64,000 bases of DNA from positions 1,922,001-1,986,000 of the forward strand of contig OU342635.1 in assembly GCA_910589415.1 (NCBI GenBank), given 5' to 3'. Positions 42,501 through 53,464 of this stretch are shown one piece after another; the first letter of the stretch is position 1; the number at the start of each line of letters is the position of its first letter. Source of the stretch: Malachius bipustulatus (lineage: Eukaryota; Arthropoda; Insecta; Coleoptera; Melyridae). The notes below the pieces were generated by a model that saw only the letters and a list, made by a program, of their open reading frames with translations, ran no database searches and was not told the origin of the DNA. A program made the position numbers and the translations under genes.

Positions 42501-43937
42501 AACTTCAATACATGCGGTTGCTAAAAGAACCGTAGTATTGCTACGAGAACGAGAACGAACATCCTGAAAGGATGGGAGAGAAGACATGGCAACCGTGGAT
42601 GCGACTGGAGGCGGCTCAACTCGATGAGAAGCTGCTCCATCCGAATTACTAAGTTTAACGAAATGTAATAAAGAGTGGTGCCGACCTGCACACTCCTTAC
42701 ACGAATGAGAAGAGGGGCACTGCTTCACCAAGTGTGAAGGGCCAAAACAATTTAGGCACAAGCGCGCTGCCTTCACAGCCTCAAAACGCTTGCGCGGGTC
42801 CAACTTCAAAAAAGAACGACAATTCGAGATCGGGTGTTCTCCATTACAATGGAAGCACGACTGCTTCGATGAAGACGCACTCGACGTTGACAAAAATGCA
42901 TGTGAATTCCTCGATTCCACTTTTCCACCAGACTTGACGCTACTCCGCTTACCAACGACTGCAGACGGAGATAGGTCATTCCCCAAAGATGATTCTAATG
43001 CACGACACTGTGACGACAAAAACTTGTGCAAATCCTGATATGATGGAAACTCTTCAGATGCAAATTGGAGTTCGAAACGCTTTCGAGTAGCGTTATCCAA
43101 TTTCTGTAGCAACCAGTTGAACAAAGTGAAATCCCAGAGAGAGACGCCTGAGACCTGACCCAAAGCTGTAATATTTTCTGAAAAGGTATTCAACAATTCA
43201 CGAAGCGATTGTGAGGAATCAGAATCCGTTATTTTGGGAGCATTACAAATCGCCTGCCAATAACACGTCGCAAGTACTCGCTCATTCTGATACCTTTGGA
43301 CAAGAGTATCGAAAGCTATCACATAATTGTCATCTGTCAGTGGTAAATGTTTGACAAGGGTAAGAGGTTCCTTTGACAAAGTCGAAACTAAATACTGGAA
43401 CTTCTCAATTGGAGCTAACGAATCATTCGAATGAATCAAAGTCCTAAACAAATCATAATAAACCGACCACATCCTCAACGAACCATCAAAAGTAGGTATA
43501 CCGATACGAGGCAATTTCACATGTGAACTTGCAGAGGGGGGTAGTGCGGGAGCACCAGACTGTCGACTATTCAACGATTCACTCGAACCATGACGTGATT
43601 TCACCACCGTATCCTGAGTCGATTCCAACGACAATTGAACCGCTCTAATCTGAAAATAAACCGAATCAACTTCGATAAGTAGTCCCGAGTATGATTTCCA
43701 AATCTCCGATGACACATCTACGACCAAAGCACTCTTATCTGCCGACTCAACCGTAATCAGGATATTTCTATCAACCTCCTGCACCTGATTGTACAAATCT
43801 GAAGCGCTGTCGCATGCAGCCAGGACAATAAAACGCGACTTTTCATCAATGGGTGCTGAAACTACTGTCAGAATCGAGTTCAAACGAGTCAAAAACTTCG
43901 AAACAGAAGCGTTTGCTCCGACCAAAGTGTTGGACAT
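39546..43937 (-). CDS. BEL/Pao Gag-Pol polyprotein with two in-frame internal deletions (1463 aa)
   Basis: The start chosen is ATG at 43937-43935 (MSNTLVG); the frame is open upstream but only with a TTG codon. Domains in order are: a DUF1759-type Gag region (IGIPTFDGSLRMWSVYYDLF); zinc knuckles (CFHCNGEHPISNC, CLNCFGPSHLVKQC); aspartic protease (SLIDSGSQSSF); the start of RT (SYYIPHHCVFK); then directly CLLQLAQEN and LYVDDFAIG; RNase H (FCDASTAGYAGVVY, WSDSSVALSWI); the integrase zinc region (LHPGVNTTHYLLQQNF); the integrase core start (VGVDYGGPF); and finally the DUF5641-like C-terminus (LHPGADGVARVA, KRPLVKLCPLP). Missing are the RT block between HHCVFK and CLLQLA, with its first catalytic Asp, and the integrase segment that should hold the second and third acidic residues. 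Both joins keep the frame. The product cannot make an active RT or integrase by itself. Confidence 0.93.
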   Translation of the reverse strand: MSNTLVGANASVSKFLTRLNSILTVVSAPIDEKSRFIVLAACDSASDLYNQVQEVDRNILITVESADKSALVVDVSSEIWKSYSGLLIEVDSVYFQIRAVQLSLESTQDTVVKSRHGSSESLNSRQSGAPALPPSASSHVKLPRIGIPTFDGSLRMWSVYYDLFRTLIHSNDSLAPIEKFQYLVSTLSKEPLTLVKHLPLTDDNYVIAFDTLVQRYQNERVLATCYWQAICNAPKITDSDSSQSLRELLNTFSENITALGQVSGVSLWDFTLFNWLLQKLDNATRKRFELQFASEEFPSYQDLHKFLSSQCRALESSLGNDLSPSAVVGKRSSVKSGGKVESRNSHAFLSTSSASSSKQSCFHCNGEHPISNCRSFLKLDPRKRFEAVKAARLCLNCFGPSHLVKQCPSSHSCKECAGRHHSLLHFVKLSNSDGAASHRVEPPPVASTVAMSSLPSFQDVRSRSRSNTTVLLATACIEVQDKWGNYQVVRSLIDSGSQSSFITDRCRKRLGLHLNRSSTPISCLGHVTLGSAQGSSDCIIRPVGVPSPTFKVSTLVLPNICGKLPSVDISPSKALDNLKLADPNWYTPGSVDVLLGADIFPNIVHGGYLSGSDNCPAAMNTTFGWVLLGTISSKVAGEVQACFASVDSTLEETLKAFWRVEEVPSVEVCSNEEQEAESLFVESHYREESGRFGVLLPFKDSKELPIFNDSLNVADRRLLALERRLSRLPHIRDMYVEFMKDYLEAGHMSLVPLESESANSYYIPHHCVFKDPGVSMSSDVSSLAPVSSKIRVIRCLLQLAQENSEKFPLASKAIRLGLYVDDFAIGANQIEETLELRNQLISLLQLGQFELRKWSANNPQLLQDLPVEHCQQQSSNFDSESDFSVKILGLQWQSATDSFSFMVKSIDSPCTKRSILSEVAKIYDPLGFLCPLTFMAKRVIQHLWYLGLDWDEDPPADVVEKWNRYKSTLHVLSKLTIPRCLVPEGSFVSCQLHAFCDASTAGYAGVVYYRFEDADGNVQVRFVTAKSRVAPLKPLSVPRLELCAAVLLSDLVSFVLEQGPQSIVVDKVFAWSDSSVALSWIKSSPHRWKTFVSNRVVHIQDRIPPDCWNHVRSGDNPADVASRGLLPEELVGASAWWAGPEFLRLPLESWPALFPIAPTSDVELEKRNIVLFATIEISDVDVLLKRFSSLRKIQGIIARCFRFTNNCRVVNRTTGALSVSELHAALMHIVRIVQSSVFSSELEKIRSGKPCAKYLQSLSPFIDDFGILRVGGRLLHSGLAFDAKYPALLPGRHRLVELLIDQIHRGNLHPGVNTTHYLLQQNFWILSARRVIRSYLSKCNRCFRTRPLSLEPPMGNLFVARVSQLKPFSCVGVDYGGPFPIVLSRYRGVKTSKAYLCLFVCFATRAIHLEIASDLSSETFLAALGRIVSLHPGADGVARVASVCTTKGLCKRPLVKLCPLPNQ

Positions 43938-43984
43938 TTTGCTAAAGAGTATCAACAAAACACTAAAGCAATAAACGAATAAGA

Positions 43985-44400
43985 GTTATTTTTTACACCT
44001 GTAAAAAATACAACGACAACGAAATACGAACAATAACTAAAAATAAGTACCTAACCAAGTGAAGGTTACTTATTTAAAAACGAGTTGAAAATAAATTGAC
44101 TTTGAAATTCACCAAAAAACAATACTTGAGATACCGAGTGTACCCAGTAGGTATACCGTGAATACAAAAATCAATATTTTCCCTGTAACAACGAAAAAGG
44201 GTTATTCGTTAAAAACCTGTAAAAATACAACAACAACGAACGATGAGCAATACCAAAAATAAGTACCTAACCAAGTGAAAGTTACTTATTTAATATCGAG
44301 TTGAAAATAAATTATTGAATTCGAATTCACCAAAAACAATACTTAAGATACCGAGTGTACCCAGTATACCGTGAATACAAAATCAATATTCTGCCCTGCG
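43985..44400. repeat. Tandem duplication in the BEL leader
   Basis: Two ~200-bp copies (about 43985-44190 and 44207-44398) share 'aaaaataagtacctaaccaa', 'gttacttattta', 'gataccgagtgtacccagta' and 'accgtgaatacaaaa'. They lie between the primer-binding site and the ORF start, where packaging signals would be expected. Confidence 0.85.
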
Positions 44401-44678
44401 AATTCAGAGAGAAAATATTTCAACTATATCTACAGAAGTTTTTAAAACGAACACCTGCAACGAACGAAGAAGTGGAGTGAGGTAGAATGGAGTAAAATAG
44501 TGGAATGAGTAAAGACCGTTTGGCGTCCTTTTGGATCGACTATTTCGAATCCGTCTGACCTACAAACAGGCTACCTTAACACAGTGAGTGAGAAACTAAT
44601 TTCAAACAAATGATGCAACCAATTAATGAACTATATTTCCACGAGCTTTCCTATCCGACTACGGAGGGACCAAAAAAA

Positions 44679-45243
44679 TGTTAACTCCGCGTCAAAGAGC
44701 AACACGAAATATTAACGACGCGATTCGATCCTGAAAGGGGGCTAAATTAATGCGGCTCGATGCCGCGATGGTAATACCGAATCGCCACGGATGACAGGAT
44801 CAAAATTTAGGGAAGGACCAGGCTGTAATTGCCAATGATTGACAGGAACACAATTATTAATAATAATTATCGAAATTACTGACCTTGTGTCTTGTCCGAC
44901 TAAAGGGGCACTTGTTTTAATTTGCGAGATGTTGTAACTATTATTATTGTTCACTCTGCTTCACTATGTAGGTACCCACGATTGTTCCACTACTTTATAC
45001 CGCTTCCTTATTTAATTAAAGAACTAGGTATCCCGTTTCCGTAACACCAGCATCGACGAGTCTGGTACGAACGGCACTCTTGGTCGAGCTCTCTCCTCTA
45101 TCGATGTTAAACCTCGACTCTTCGTGTGGTCTCTCCAGTCAGGTGTCCTTTTTCCTTCTTCCCGATGTGTAAAGGGAGAGGAAGGGGTAGGAAACGGTGG
45201 TGTCTTAGAGAATACGAATCGATTATTCGCCTAGGACGAAACA
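44679..45243 (-). repeat. BEL 5' LTR (minus-strand sense)
   Basis: 565 bp, identical to the copy at 38811-39375. The outer flank is CCATC at 45244-45248. Confidence 0.95.
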
Positions 45244-45519
45244 CCATCAATATCTTGGTTTCTAAATCACTGAAGTGTAGGAACACAAACTTGGTGATTA
45301 ACTACCTACCCTATACACATATTTGAGGTCAGGGAATACATTTTTTGTATAGGTATATCAAAATATACAGGTGATTCGCTCAAATAATTCGTTAAAAGTT
45401 TATGCACTTTTAGTCGATATTTCGTGATACATCTTTAGGGTCGATGAGTCAAAATTTCCTTTCAGGGGATCTTGTAGATTGAAGTAGATTGTAGACTGCA
45501 GTGGGAGGCGACCTGTTCA

Positions 45520-46080
45520 GATCTATTGTGCCCTCCCTATAGTTAGAGCTCCTCTTCCAGCTCTAGTTGTTTTACCAAATTCCAGAGACTGTTGGGAGAT
45601 ATCAGAGAAGTTCTCTGGTATCCATACCAGAGTGACGTTGTTGGTGTCAGATATGTCCTCCAGGGCATTCCTGCAGTCTATCACGTTCCGTGATGTGATT
45701 ACTGGCGAGGCCAGTGCCCTTAAGGCAACTTGTATGTCAGTACAGATCGCTATTCTTGTGTGAGTCAAGTTAAGCCCTCTAATTTCTTTAGCACAATGCT
45801 CGATAGCAACCGTCTCAGCCTGACTGATCAGCAAGATTGATCGCCATTTTAACTTGTTTTGATTTTTCGTATACGCCGGCTTCAGTGCCTTGGAGCGTTT
45901 TGGAATCGTCTGTGTACCAGATCGAGTGAACGAACACTCGAACACTCCCCTATCGGGGACGAGGATGTGGAATTTTTTAAGCAGAACTGAACTGAGGTGG
46001 TATCTCGTCACTCGGCATACCCTGGATGGACTCTCTCAGTTCTTGTTAGTAGTAGTATGGTAGATCCATGCCTCGATATA
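45520..46080 (-). pseudogene. LINE RNase H fragment
   Basis: A 162-codon minus-strand frame contains SQAETVAIEHCAKEIRG, IAICTDIQVALRALAS and NALEDISDTNNVTLVWIPEN, the RNase H motif series of I/R1-type LINEs. The expected 'SDSQAA' is altered to TDIQVA and 'WIPGH' to WIPEN, so the fold may be inactive. RT and endonuclease are absent. It lies just outside the BEL 5' LTR. Confidence 0.75.
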
Positions 46081-47059
46081 ACTGGTGTGGTTGTCCAGTC
46101 ATGAGTCTGCAGATTGCCAGCTTCGCTGCACCTTGTACATATTGTGTAATGGTGGAAGATTGAGTAAAACAATATTTTCACGAAGCAGACTATACCTAAT
46201 ACAAGCGTTTATGGCCATATTATCCAAAATTTTAAATCGTATAATAATCTCTATTTCTCCTACGTCTATATCCAAGCTCCAGTCAATCACCTTGTGATAC
46301 ATAACATACCAATATACTAAAAATATTGACTTTTTGTAAAAATAAACTCAGCAAGTTTCTGGTTAAAAAATCTGGTTTAAATAAAGGTATAAATTATTAA
46401 TGAAAAACAGCTTGTCATAATGTTATTTGCTAACCACAAGGTGGCAAAAAAATAAACAAATTAGCTAAAATAAATCTTTCCCGTCACTGTGACTTTTATT
46501 GTGAAACCTAACACCTTTATTATTATGGGCTTTCGATGTTTTTTACATAAATTCTGTTATTCTTAATTTATACCTCCATTAATGCATGGGTTTTCTAGAG
46601 AAGATGAGTAATTTGTTTACTCAATCTGGGAAAATTATTGAATTATAGCATAATGATGACGATTACGACGATTAGGGCTACCATTTTTTCGAAAAGTTGA
46701 TTCACCAGTGAGTAGCATTGTTTGAAAAAAGTTGGGAGTCGCCCTTTTGCATACCATCTAGCTAGAAGAACCCTCCATCAGTTCAAATATGATATCCAGA
46801 ATAAATGGTGAGCCCCGATCCACTATAAGTAAAATTTGAAAAAGGATCAAGTTTCACCCCTACCATTTTTCCCTTCATCGAGAATTATATATTACAGCCC
46901 GATTGCAATAATTCAAGAAGGACAACTAGTGCATGAGATAATGCTATTATGCAAAGGGCAAATCCAAACTTTTCCAATTATGTTACTCCATCATGCCTAC
47001 TCCATCTTTTGCTACTGAAAATTCAAGAAAAATTATTAGACCAGTGAACAACCGACACT
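46081..47059. other. Non-coding, nothing recognised
   Basis: AT-rich sequence with scattered short ORFs. The last 350 bp may be 5' sequence of the mariner-type relic that follows, but no motif is clear. Confidence 0.3.
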
Positions 47060-47495
47060 AATCACGAGTAAACGTATGGAGCGGTAATTGATGGAAAACA
47101 TGTTATAGGACCACAATTGTTCAATGGTCATCTCAACGGTGTGCCTCAATAAGTGATGCAAAATGTTCTAGAAAATTTGTGGTTTCAACACGATGGTGTT
47201 TCTGCGCATTATTTTCTTGTCGTTAGAAAATTTTTAAACCAAGAGTATGAAAATAAACTGATAGGAATACGTCAACTAACCAGTTAGATCACCTACCATA
47301 CCTTGGCTAATTAGATTGACTTCCTTTGGGGGCATGCTAAAAATATGGTCTTTCATACTCCTGGGACTATAGGTACCCCAGAAGATATAAGACGGAAAAT
47401 ATAAGAAGCCTTTAATGGGGTTACAAGTTACAATTGAGTTGAGACGTTGGTGGAAGTGAATAGACCATTTTTAAGAAGACTGCATTTATGTTGAT
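47060..47495 (+). pseudogene. Decayed Tc1/mariner-type transposase C-terminal half
   Basis: Across three frames the plus strand gives 'FNGHLNGVPQ', 'WFQHDGVSAHYFLVVRKFLN', 'IDFLWGHAKNMVFHTPGT', 'PEDIRRKI' and 'FLRRLHLC'. This is the order of the catalytic C-terminal half of an insect transposase with the 'FQHDGAPAH ... FFLWG' signature. Many stops and frameshifts are present, and no terminal repeats were assigned. Confidence 0.7.
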
Positions 47496-48583
47496 TATTT
47501 TAGTTTTTTAGCCAATATAATCCAAAAAATCTATTGTAACTTGTAAACTGAGATAGTTAGGTATAGGAAACCCAGTGATAGGTTGAAGGAGGACTTCAAT
47601 ACCTAATTGATGGCGTGATAATGTACAGGGCGTTTATGAAATAAACAAGAAAAATCGATTTGAAATCTTAAAAGTTTGTAGCTAGCTGTTGAACACCCTG
47701 TATAAAAAAATTAAACTCCCAAATAGATATTTAAACACCTCCGTGTATCTTATTGTCGGGGTCACGATATGATAATTTGTTATAATGAAAAATGAAAGGG
47801 AATTTTTTCAGTTTTCTGGACTTTTTCTGGAAAAATTCTGATTTTTTTTTTCAAATAAATTGATATAGCGCATAAACCGGGACAGTTGATATAGGCAACA
47901 TTATTGTCATTTTAATCAAAAGCTAGAAACCATCTAAAATAAAAAAAAATGTAATCATAGTATGTACCTATATGTATATTAAAAATAAGGAAGTTGATGT
48001 TGAGATTTTATGAAAGAACCACCCTGTATATTACAAAAAAATAATAATAACAAATAGGGAGAGTCGTGCTTAGTGGAACGGCATATCTATGAATTTTTTA
48101 AATTATTATTTAAATTCTAGTAGTAAAGCTTCTTTAACTCACTAATGAGCAACCCTGTATAGATGGTATAGTAATCATACAGGGTGATTCACAACCGAGG
48201 TACCTTAGACTTTTACGGAAAACGAGACAGGGTTTTTATGAAAATTTGGTTACTTGGATAATCGCCTCTGCTCCATCGCTTCCGATTTCTGACACTTGCG
48301 GTTATACCGGAAATTGTTACCATTTTTTTTTTTTAAGAAATGTACTTCATTATATTCCATTTTCAAATTGCCTAAAATTATCCAATAAGAATTGGTTTTA
48401 CAGTTGGAATTTAAAATTAGTACATAAGTGAAAATCACAATTTTCAAGCTTCAAAACAGTGTGTAAGGAGAACGGCTCTAGATATAGAGGAAAACAAAAA
48501 AAAAAATTGTTATACTTACAGGATAATGAAAAATCTGATAATTTTTATCACCCTGTATAGAAATTTAAAGTATATAGACCTAC

Positions 48584-49831
48584 CGGGTGGGCAACTAAGA
48601 ATGAACGCCAACCATATCTCAGGAACGACTCGTCACACAGCTTTAGGGTAAAATTTTTTAGGAAGAAAGTGACCCCAAAAAATCGCTGGAAAATATTTTT
48701 GAGCTTCTAAAACTACCGCTAGAGGGCGTAATAGTCATGGCAGAATGGAAAATGGGTAGTTTCTCCGTATTTTTTCAATTAAGGGTGTATTCATCAAAAC
48801 ACATGTAGTCTAATCCTCAAATAATTTGTTTTTTTTTAATTCAAAACTTTTTGTCATAACCTCAAATATAAAGTAAGTAGTGAGAGTACGTCAAAATTCT
48901 GTTTATTCAAAAGTCTATTATTCCAGTTAACTTCAACGGAATTGAACAAGATTAGTCTCGTTACAAAGTGTTTTCCTTCCTCTGTCGATTACATTTTTCG
49001 AATTTTCCATTTTTTTACGACCGCAGACGCTAAAGGGCGTTATTTGACATGTAAGGAAATAGGGCCATTTTTCTTAAAAAAAAATCAATAGGATGGTATA
49101 TTAATTTTTACATAGTGTAAAAGAGAACTATATTCTCAAGGTGACATAAAAATCGCAGCTGAATATCTTTCGCCCAACTGTAGATATCTGCCAGCAAAGT
49201 TGATGTTATTAATTTTTAGAGTTTGGCCTCCGCACGGATCAAATGGACATCATCCCAATGCCAAACTCTAAAAATTCTTAACATCAGCTTTACTGGCAGA
49301 TATCCACAGTTGGGCGAAAGTTATCAAACTGCGGTTTTCAATAACACCTTAAGAATATAATTCTCTTTTCCACCATTTAAAAATAAATATACCATTCTAT
49401 TAAATTTTTTTAAGAAAAATCGACATATTTCCTTACATGTCAGAGTAAAACTCTTTGTAACGAGACTAACCTTGTTAATCCATTGAGATTAACCGGAATA
49501 ATCGACCTTTAAATAAACAAAGTTTGGCCGTACTCCCACCACTTTATTTTTGAGGTTATGACAAAAAGTTTCAAATAAAAAACAATTTAAATTATTTGAG
49601 GATTAGACTAGGTACATGTGTTTTGAATACACCCTTAATAAAAAATACGGAGAAACTACCCATTTTCCATTCTACCATGACTATTACGTCCCCTAGCGGT
49701 AGTTTTAGAAGCTCAAAAATATTTTCCAGCGAAATTTTGGGGTCACTTTCCTCCTGAAAAATTTTACCCTAAAGCTGTGTGACGAGCCGTTCCTGTGATA
49801 TGATTGGCGTTAATTCTTAGTTGCCCACCCG
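48584..49831. mobile_element. Large hairpin (foldback) element, ~1.25 kb
   Basis: The arms start CGGGTGGGCAACTAAGAAT and end with its complement. They continue to match through 'ctcgtcacacagctttaggg', 'gcggtagttttagaagctc' and 'ttagagtttgg' to a centre near 49230, so each arm is about 600 bp and there is almost no loop. Arms differ by scattered substitutions. No coding capacity; a target duplication could not be fixed. Confidence 0.9.
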
Positions 49832-49859
49832 ATACATATAGTTCGTAAAACGAATGTGA

Positions 49860-50950
49860 TACGAAAAAATATTAAGAAACAAAAAAGTTGTTTTTGTGCG
49901 CCACTGATTTTTTTTAATTTTGATATTTTTCTCAGATTAAGCAACTAAAAATACAACTTTTATCTCTCTTGACTTTTCTTCGTATCTCTTGTCCTTTACT
50001 ATTTAAAAAATTTATTAAAAAATGTGTTGAAAAATTGATTTTAATTTTGATGATTTTATTTGATCAATTTTTGGACATTATGGTTTAAAGAGGCTTAAAT
50101 TTTTTTTCTCTAAAAATAGGAAAATTAGGTAAACAATTTAAGAAGCAAAAAAGTGACACTATAGTTGTTTAAACTGAAAAAATATAAAAATTTAAAAAAT
50201 CAGTGGCGTACATTTTTCTTTGCAATAATATTGATGAGGGTGAAAAGAATAATCTCAATTTTTCGACATGCATTGAAGCGGATTTTGTTTTTATTTTTTT
50301 TCTATGAAACAACAGGAATACGTCAAAAGGCAAAAAAGTTGTATTTTTAGTTGGTTAAACTAAAAAAATATCAAAATTTCAAAAAAGTCATAGGTGTATA
50401 TTTTTCTTTGTAAAAATATTGGTGAGGTTAAAAAGAATGATCTCAATTTTCCAGCATGCTTATGCCCGTATTCACAAACGATAATTTCCTAAATAATTAC
50501 GTAATTAATTAAATGAGTGAGATGAAGATATGCAGTTTTTTGGCAATAGAATGAGATGGAGATAATTGATTACGTAATTATTTAGGAATTTATCGTTTGT
50601 GAATACGGGCGTTAGTTTTTATTTTTGCCTATGAAAGGAATGCCCATTAGGAGATACGAAGGAGATATGAAGAAAGTCAAAAAACAAAAAAGTGGCATTT
50701 TTAGTTGATGAAACTGAAAAAATATAAAAATTTGAAAAAAGACAGTGGCGTACATTTTTCTTTGCAATAATATTGGTGAGAATAAAAAAAAATAATTTCA
50801 ATTTTTCGACATTTATAGAAGTGTCTTATTTTTTTTCTATGAAACGAGAGGAGATACGAAGGAAAGTCAAGAGACGAAAAAGTTGTATTTTTAGTTGGTT
50901 AAACTGAAAAAAATATCAATATTTGAAAAAAGTCAATCTCCTATTTATTT
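49860..50950. repeat. ~190-bp degenerate tandem repeat, one unit inverted
   Basis: 'caaaaaagttgtatttttagttg' or close variants recur near 50145, 50330, 50685 and 50875, each followed by 'atcagtggcgtacatttttc'-like sequence and 'caatattgatgag.gtgaaaa'. The region at 49880-49970 carries the same motif in reverse. The larger step from 50330 to 50685 is explained by the MITE at 50463-50611. Confidence 0.75.
50463..50611. mobile_element. Small hairpin MITE, TTA flanks (PIF/Harbinger-like)
   Basis: A 149-bp element with terminal inverted repeats GCCCGTATTCACAAACGATAA (about 45 bp per arm, including 'taattacgtaatt'). It is flanked by TTA at 50460-50462 and 50612-50614. A 3-bp TTA duplication with GC-rich ends is the usual pattern of PIF/Harbinger-derived MITEs. 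It interrupts the ~190-bp tandem repeat. Confidence 0.8.
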
Positions 50951-51621
50951 GCTATTTTCTAGTAAATTCGTAATTTAATATTCGCAAAAACGTACAACTC
51001 ATAAACAACAAAAGTTGAATAGACGCTGAATATTGTCACCGAAGTCATCATAAACTTAAAACGGTGAACATAAATTAACAATCAAGAATCAATAATGATC
51101 TTCATAAACAAGTTCGTGATTCTAATAATGGTACATACCTACGTCTACTAGGTAGTACTACTAAAATCAATAACCCATAGATACCATTGACAATTTAAAG
51201 TCTATAAACTATACATAAAAAATCAATTAACTTGAGGATTATCAAAAAAAACTGTAGACATTTATTATAGAATTAAAACCAATTTAACCTACCTTATTAC
51301 CATAAAAATTAAATAAAAAATCCTTAAAAACGATAATTAAAGTTCATGAAAGTCCTTTCTGCACTGTGGAAATTTCTATTGAATATCCAAATTTTTTCAA
51401 ACACGATCTTAGATTTTTCGACTTTTTTGAAGAGGAGTAGTTCGGAGGAGATCGAAAGGAAAATTCGGCTGACGATGGCGCGTTTATCACAAGAACTGAC
51501 GAACTGAAGGAGTCGCGTGTTGTCTTCAGCAGCGGTCTTTATCACCCATCAGTGTCTAGGTCGATATAACACTTATAGACTTCAAGTTCGCTCAAACTCA
51601 TCAGGATATAACCATGAGGGT

Positions 51622-51668
<47 letters not shown>

Positions 51669-52680
51669 CATTCACGGGCTCATACATGGATGATACAAAC
51701 ATTAAATAATATCTTTATTGAGATTTCCGAAAAAAATAACATAAGCGGTATGCTTCATCAAGTAAGACTGTCAAAATATACATGAGTTGTCATTATCATA
51801 GAAAACATGCTTGTTTTATAATGATTATAAGATCAAAAACGAATAAATTCAATCATATGTTGTGACATATCCCTACCTATGTCTTTGAATTGATCTTTTA
51901 CAGCATCCTGCATACCCCTGTTACACAGCTGCTGTCCTGATATTCGGTGGAGCATCTAAGAGGAAATTTTCAGCCATAAAAGTGAAAGTTTGAGAACTAA
52001 CTATCAGGAAGAGCTTATCAGGATGTCAAGAAGAATCCTGTCTTGAATTTTCCAGGGACTCAAGAGAGACATTCGGGGGTTAGTCAATTCGGGAAGTGCT
52101 TTCCAGAAGAACACTAAGGGTGTTTATAAGCGGAACAAGCAGGCAGTCCACCTGGACGTATACCTACCTATATGGTAATAATTGATCGTATCGTCCTTGA
52201 ATTTGAACGTTCTTTGCATGCAGAGAAGGTCGATGTCGGTCGCAGGCGTCTCTGATCGGGTTTATTTACTGTAACTCTAAATAAACAGGTAAGACACGCT
52301 GTAATATCGTCAGAGAGGGATTTGGAGGAGTGACAGGCGAATTTTTGTTTCATTAATCGGGCATCGGATCGCATGCGGTTCTGGCCGCCCCCTTTGCGAA
52401 TGCCTTTATGAGTCACTGGATTAGATACCTACTACTCCCCTGGTGAATCACACAGGCGGTGACAAATTTTTCTGCATTTATCGCGATATTTTAATTTTTT
52501 TATAAATATGTTACAAAAAAACATACCTACAACCCTGGCTACGGTTTGAGAAACCTGGGTAAGTCAATTTTTGAAAAACGCTATTCAAAACAACCACTTT
52601 TAAGCTATGGGTTTTTAAGTAAACACTGGGTCCTTTAAAACGGATTTTGATTTGATTAAAGAAATTGATTGATTGATTTA
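50951..52680. other. Mostly non-coding stretch
   Basis: It contains the (TTTA)n tract. An open minus-strand frame at 52168-52416 is basic and Ser/Arg-rich, with no recognised family. GC content rises between 51900 and 52440, which could reflect an unidentified old element. Confidence 0.35.
51621..51668. repeat. (TTTA)n microsatellite
   Basis: Twelve uninterrupted tetranucleotide units. Confidence 0.95.
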
Positions 52681-52714
52681 ATTTCAATTAAAATTATTTA
52701 TTAATAAGGAAGAT

Positions 52715-53360
52715 GTGGGCATATGTCCTTAAGAGTCTAGTTCTCAAGATACAGGGTGTGACAGTTTAACAAAAAAAAATTCCCATTAATGTCGTTACCA
52801 TGTCGTTTTTGGACTACTCTAAGGCGAGTAATAATTTTTTTCCGACCATTTGTACGGCTGTTTTTCTTACTTCAATCCTTATATTTAAATATTGTAACGT
52901 CTCGTTTTTCCCGTCTCTTATTATTCGTTTCTACCCCCTGGCGCCTTGTTTGTTTCCTCCCTTAGGTGACGAGGTTGATTCCTTGGGTGAAGAGGTCTTC
53001 TTTTATCTTCTTTTTCTGAACCACATTTAAGTAGAATAGTTCACCTAAATCCGTGTCCTTGAGACTCTAATTCTCAAGATACAGGGTGTGACAGTTTAAA
53101 AATAATCTTTTTTGACCATAAGGGTCGTTATACCATGTCGTTTGGACTAGTTTAAGGCGAGTAATGATTTTTTTCAATCATTCTTACTTCATTGATTTTA
53201 TTGATAATTTTGTAACATCTCGTTTTTCCCGCCTCTTACTATTCGTGGTGCCTTCTTATTGGCGCCTTCTTTGTTTCCTCCCTTTGGTGACGAGGTTATT
53301 TCCATTAGAAGAGGCCTGCTTTTCTCTTCTATTTCTAAAGCAAATTTAAGTAGAAAATTT
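52715..53360 (+). repeat. Direct duplication, ~330-bp unit
   Basis: The units start near 52722 and 53055. They share 'ttctcaagatacagggtgtg', 'taccatgtcgttt..ggacta', 'aaggcgagtaat', 'ctcgtttttcccg' and 'ggtgacgaggtt.attcc'. Two copies only, moderately diverged. Confidence 0.85.
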
Positions 53361-53464
53361 CCTCATTATTGTTCGTTGTGATAAGTCGTTAAGTTATCAT
53401 TAATTGGATAATAATTATGAGTTCCAGTGGCGTCCAGGGGGCTCTCTCACGTATAATATTGACA

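Larger units (their letters stand above)
38811..45243 (-). mobile_element. BEL/Pao LTR retrotransposon with identical LTRs
   Basis: LTRs are 38811-39375 and 44679-45243, both 565 bp. They are identical by eye, with TG...CA ends and a CCATC target duplication (38806-38810 and 45244-45248). Going down the minus strand from the 5' LTR, a TGG-starting primer-binding-like site (TGGTCCCTCCGT, 44672-44661) lies six bases inside. A purine tract (GGTGGGCGG, 39386-39378) precedes the 3' LTR. One long ORF lies between them (43937-39546). The tRNA matching the primer site was not identified. Identical LTRs mean very recent insertion. Confidence 0.95.
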
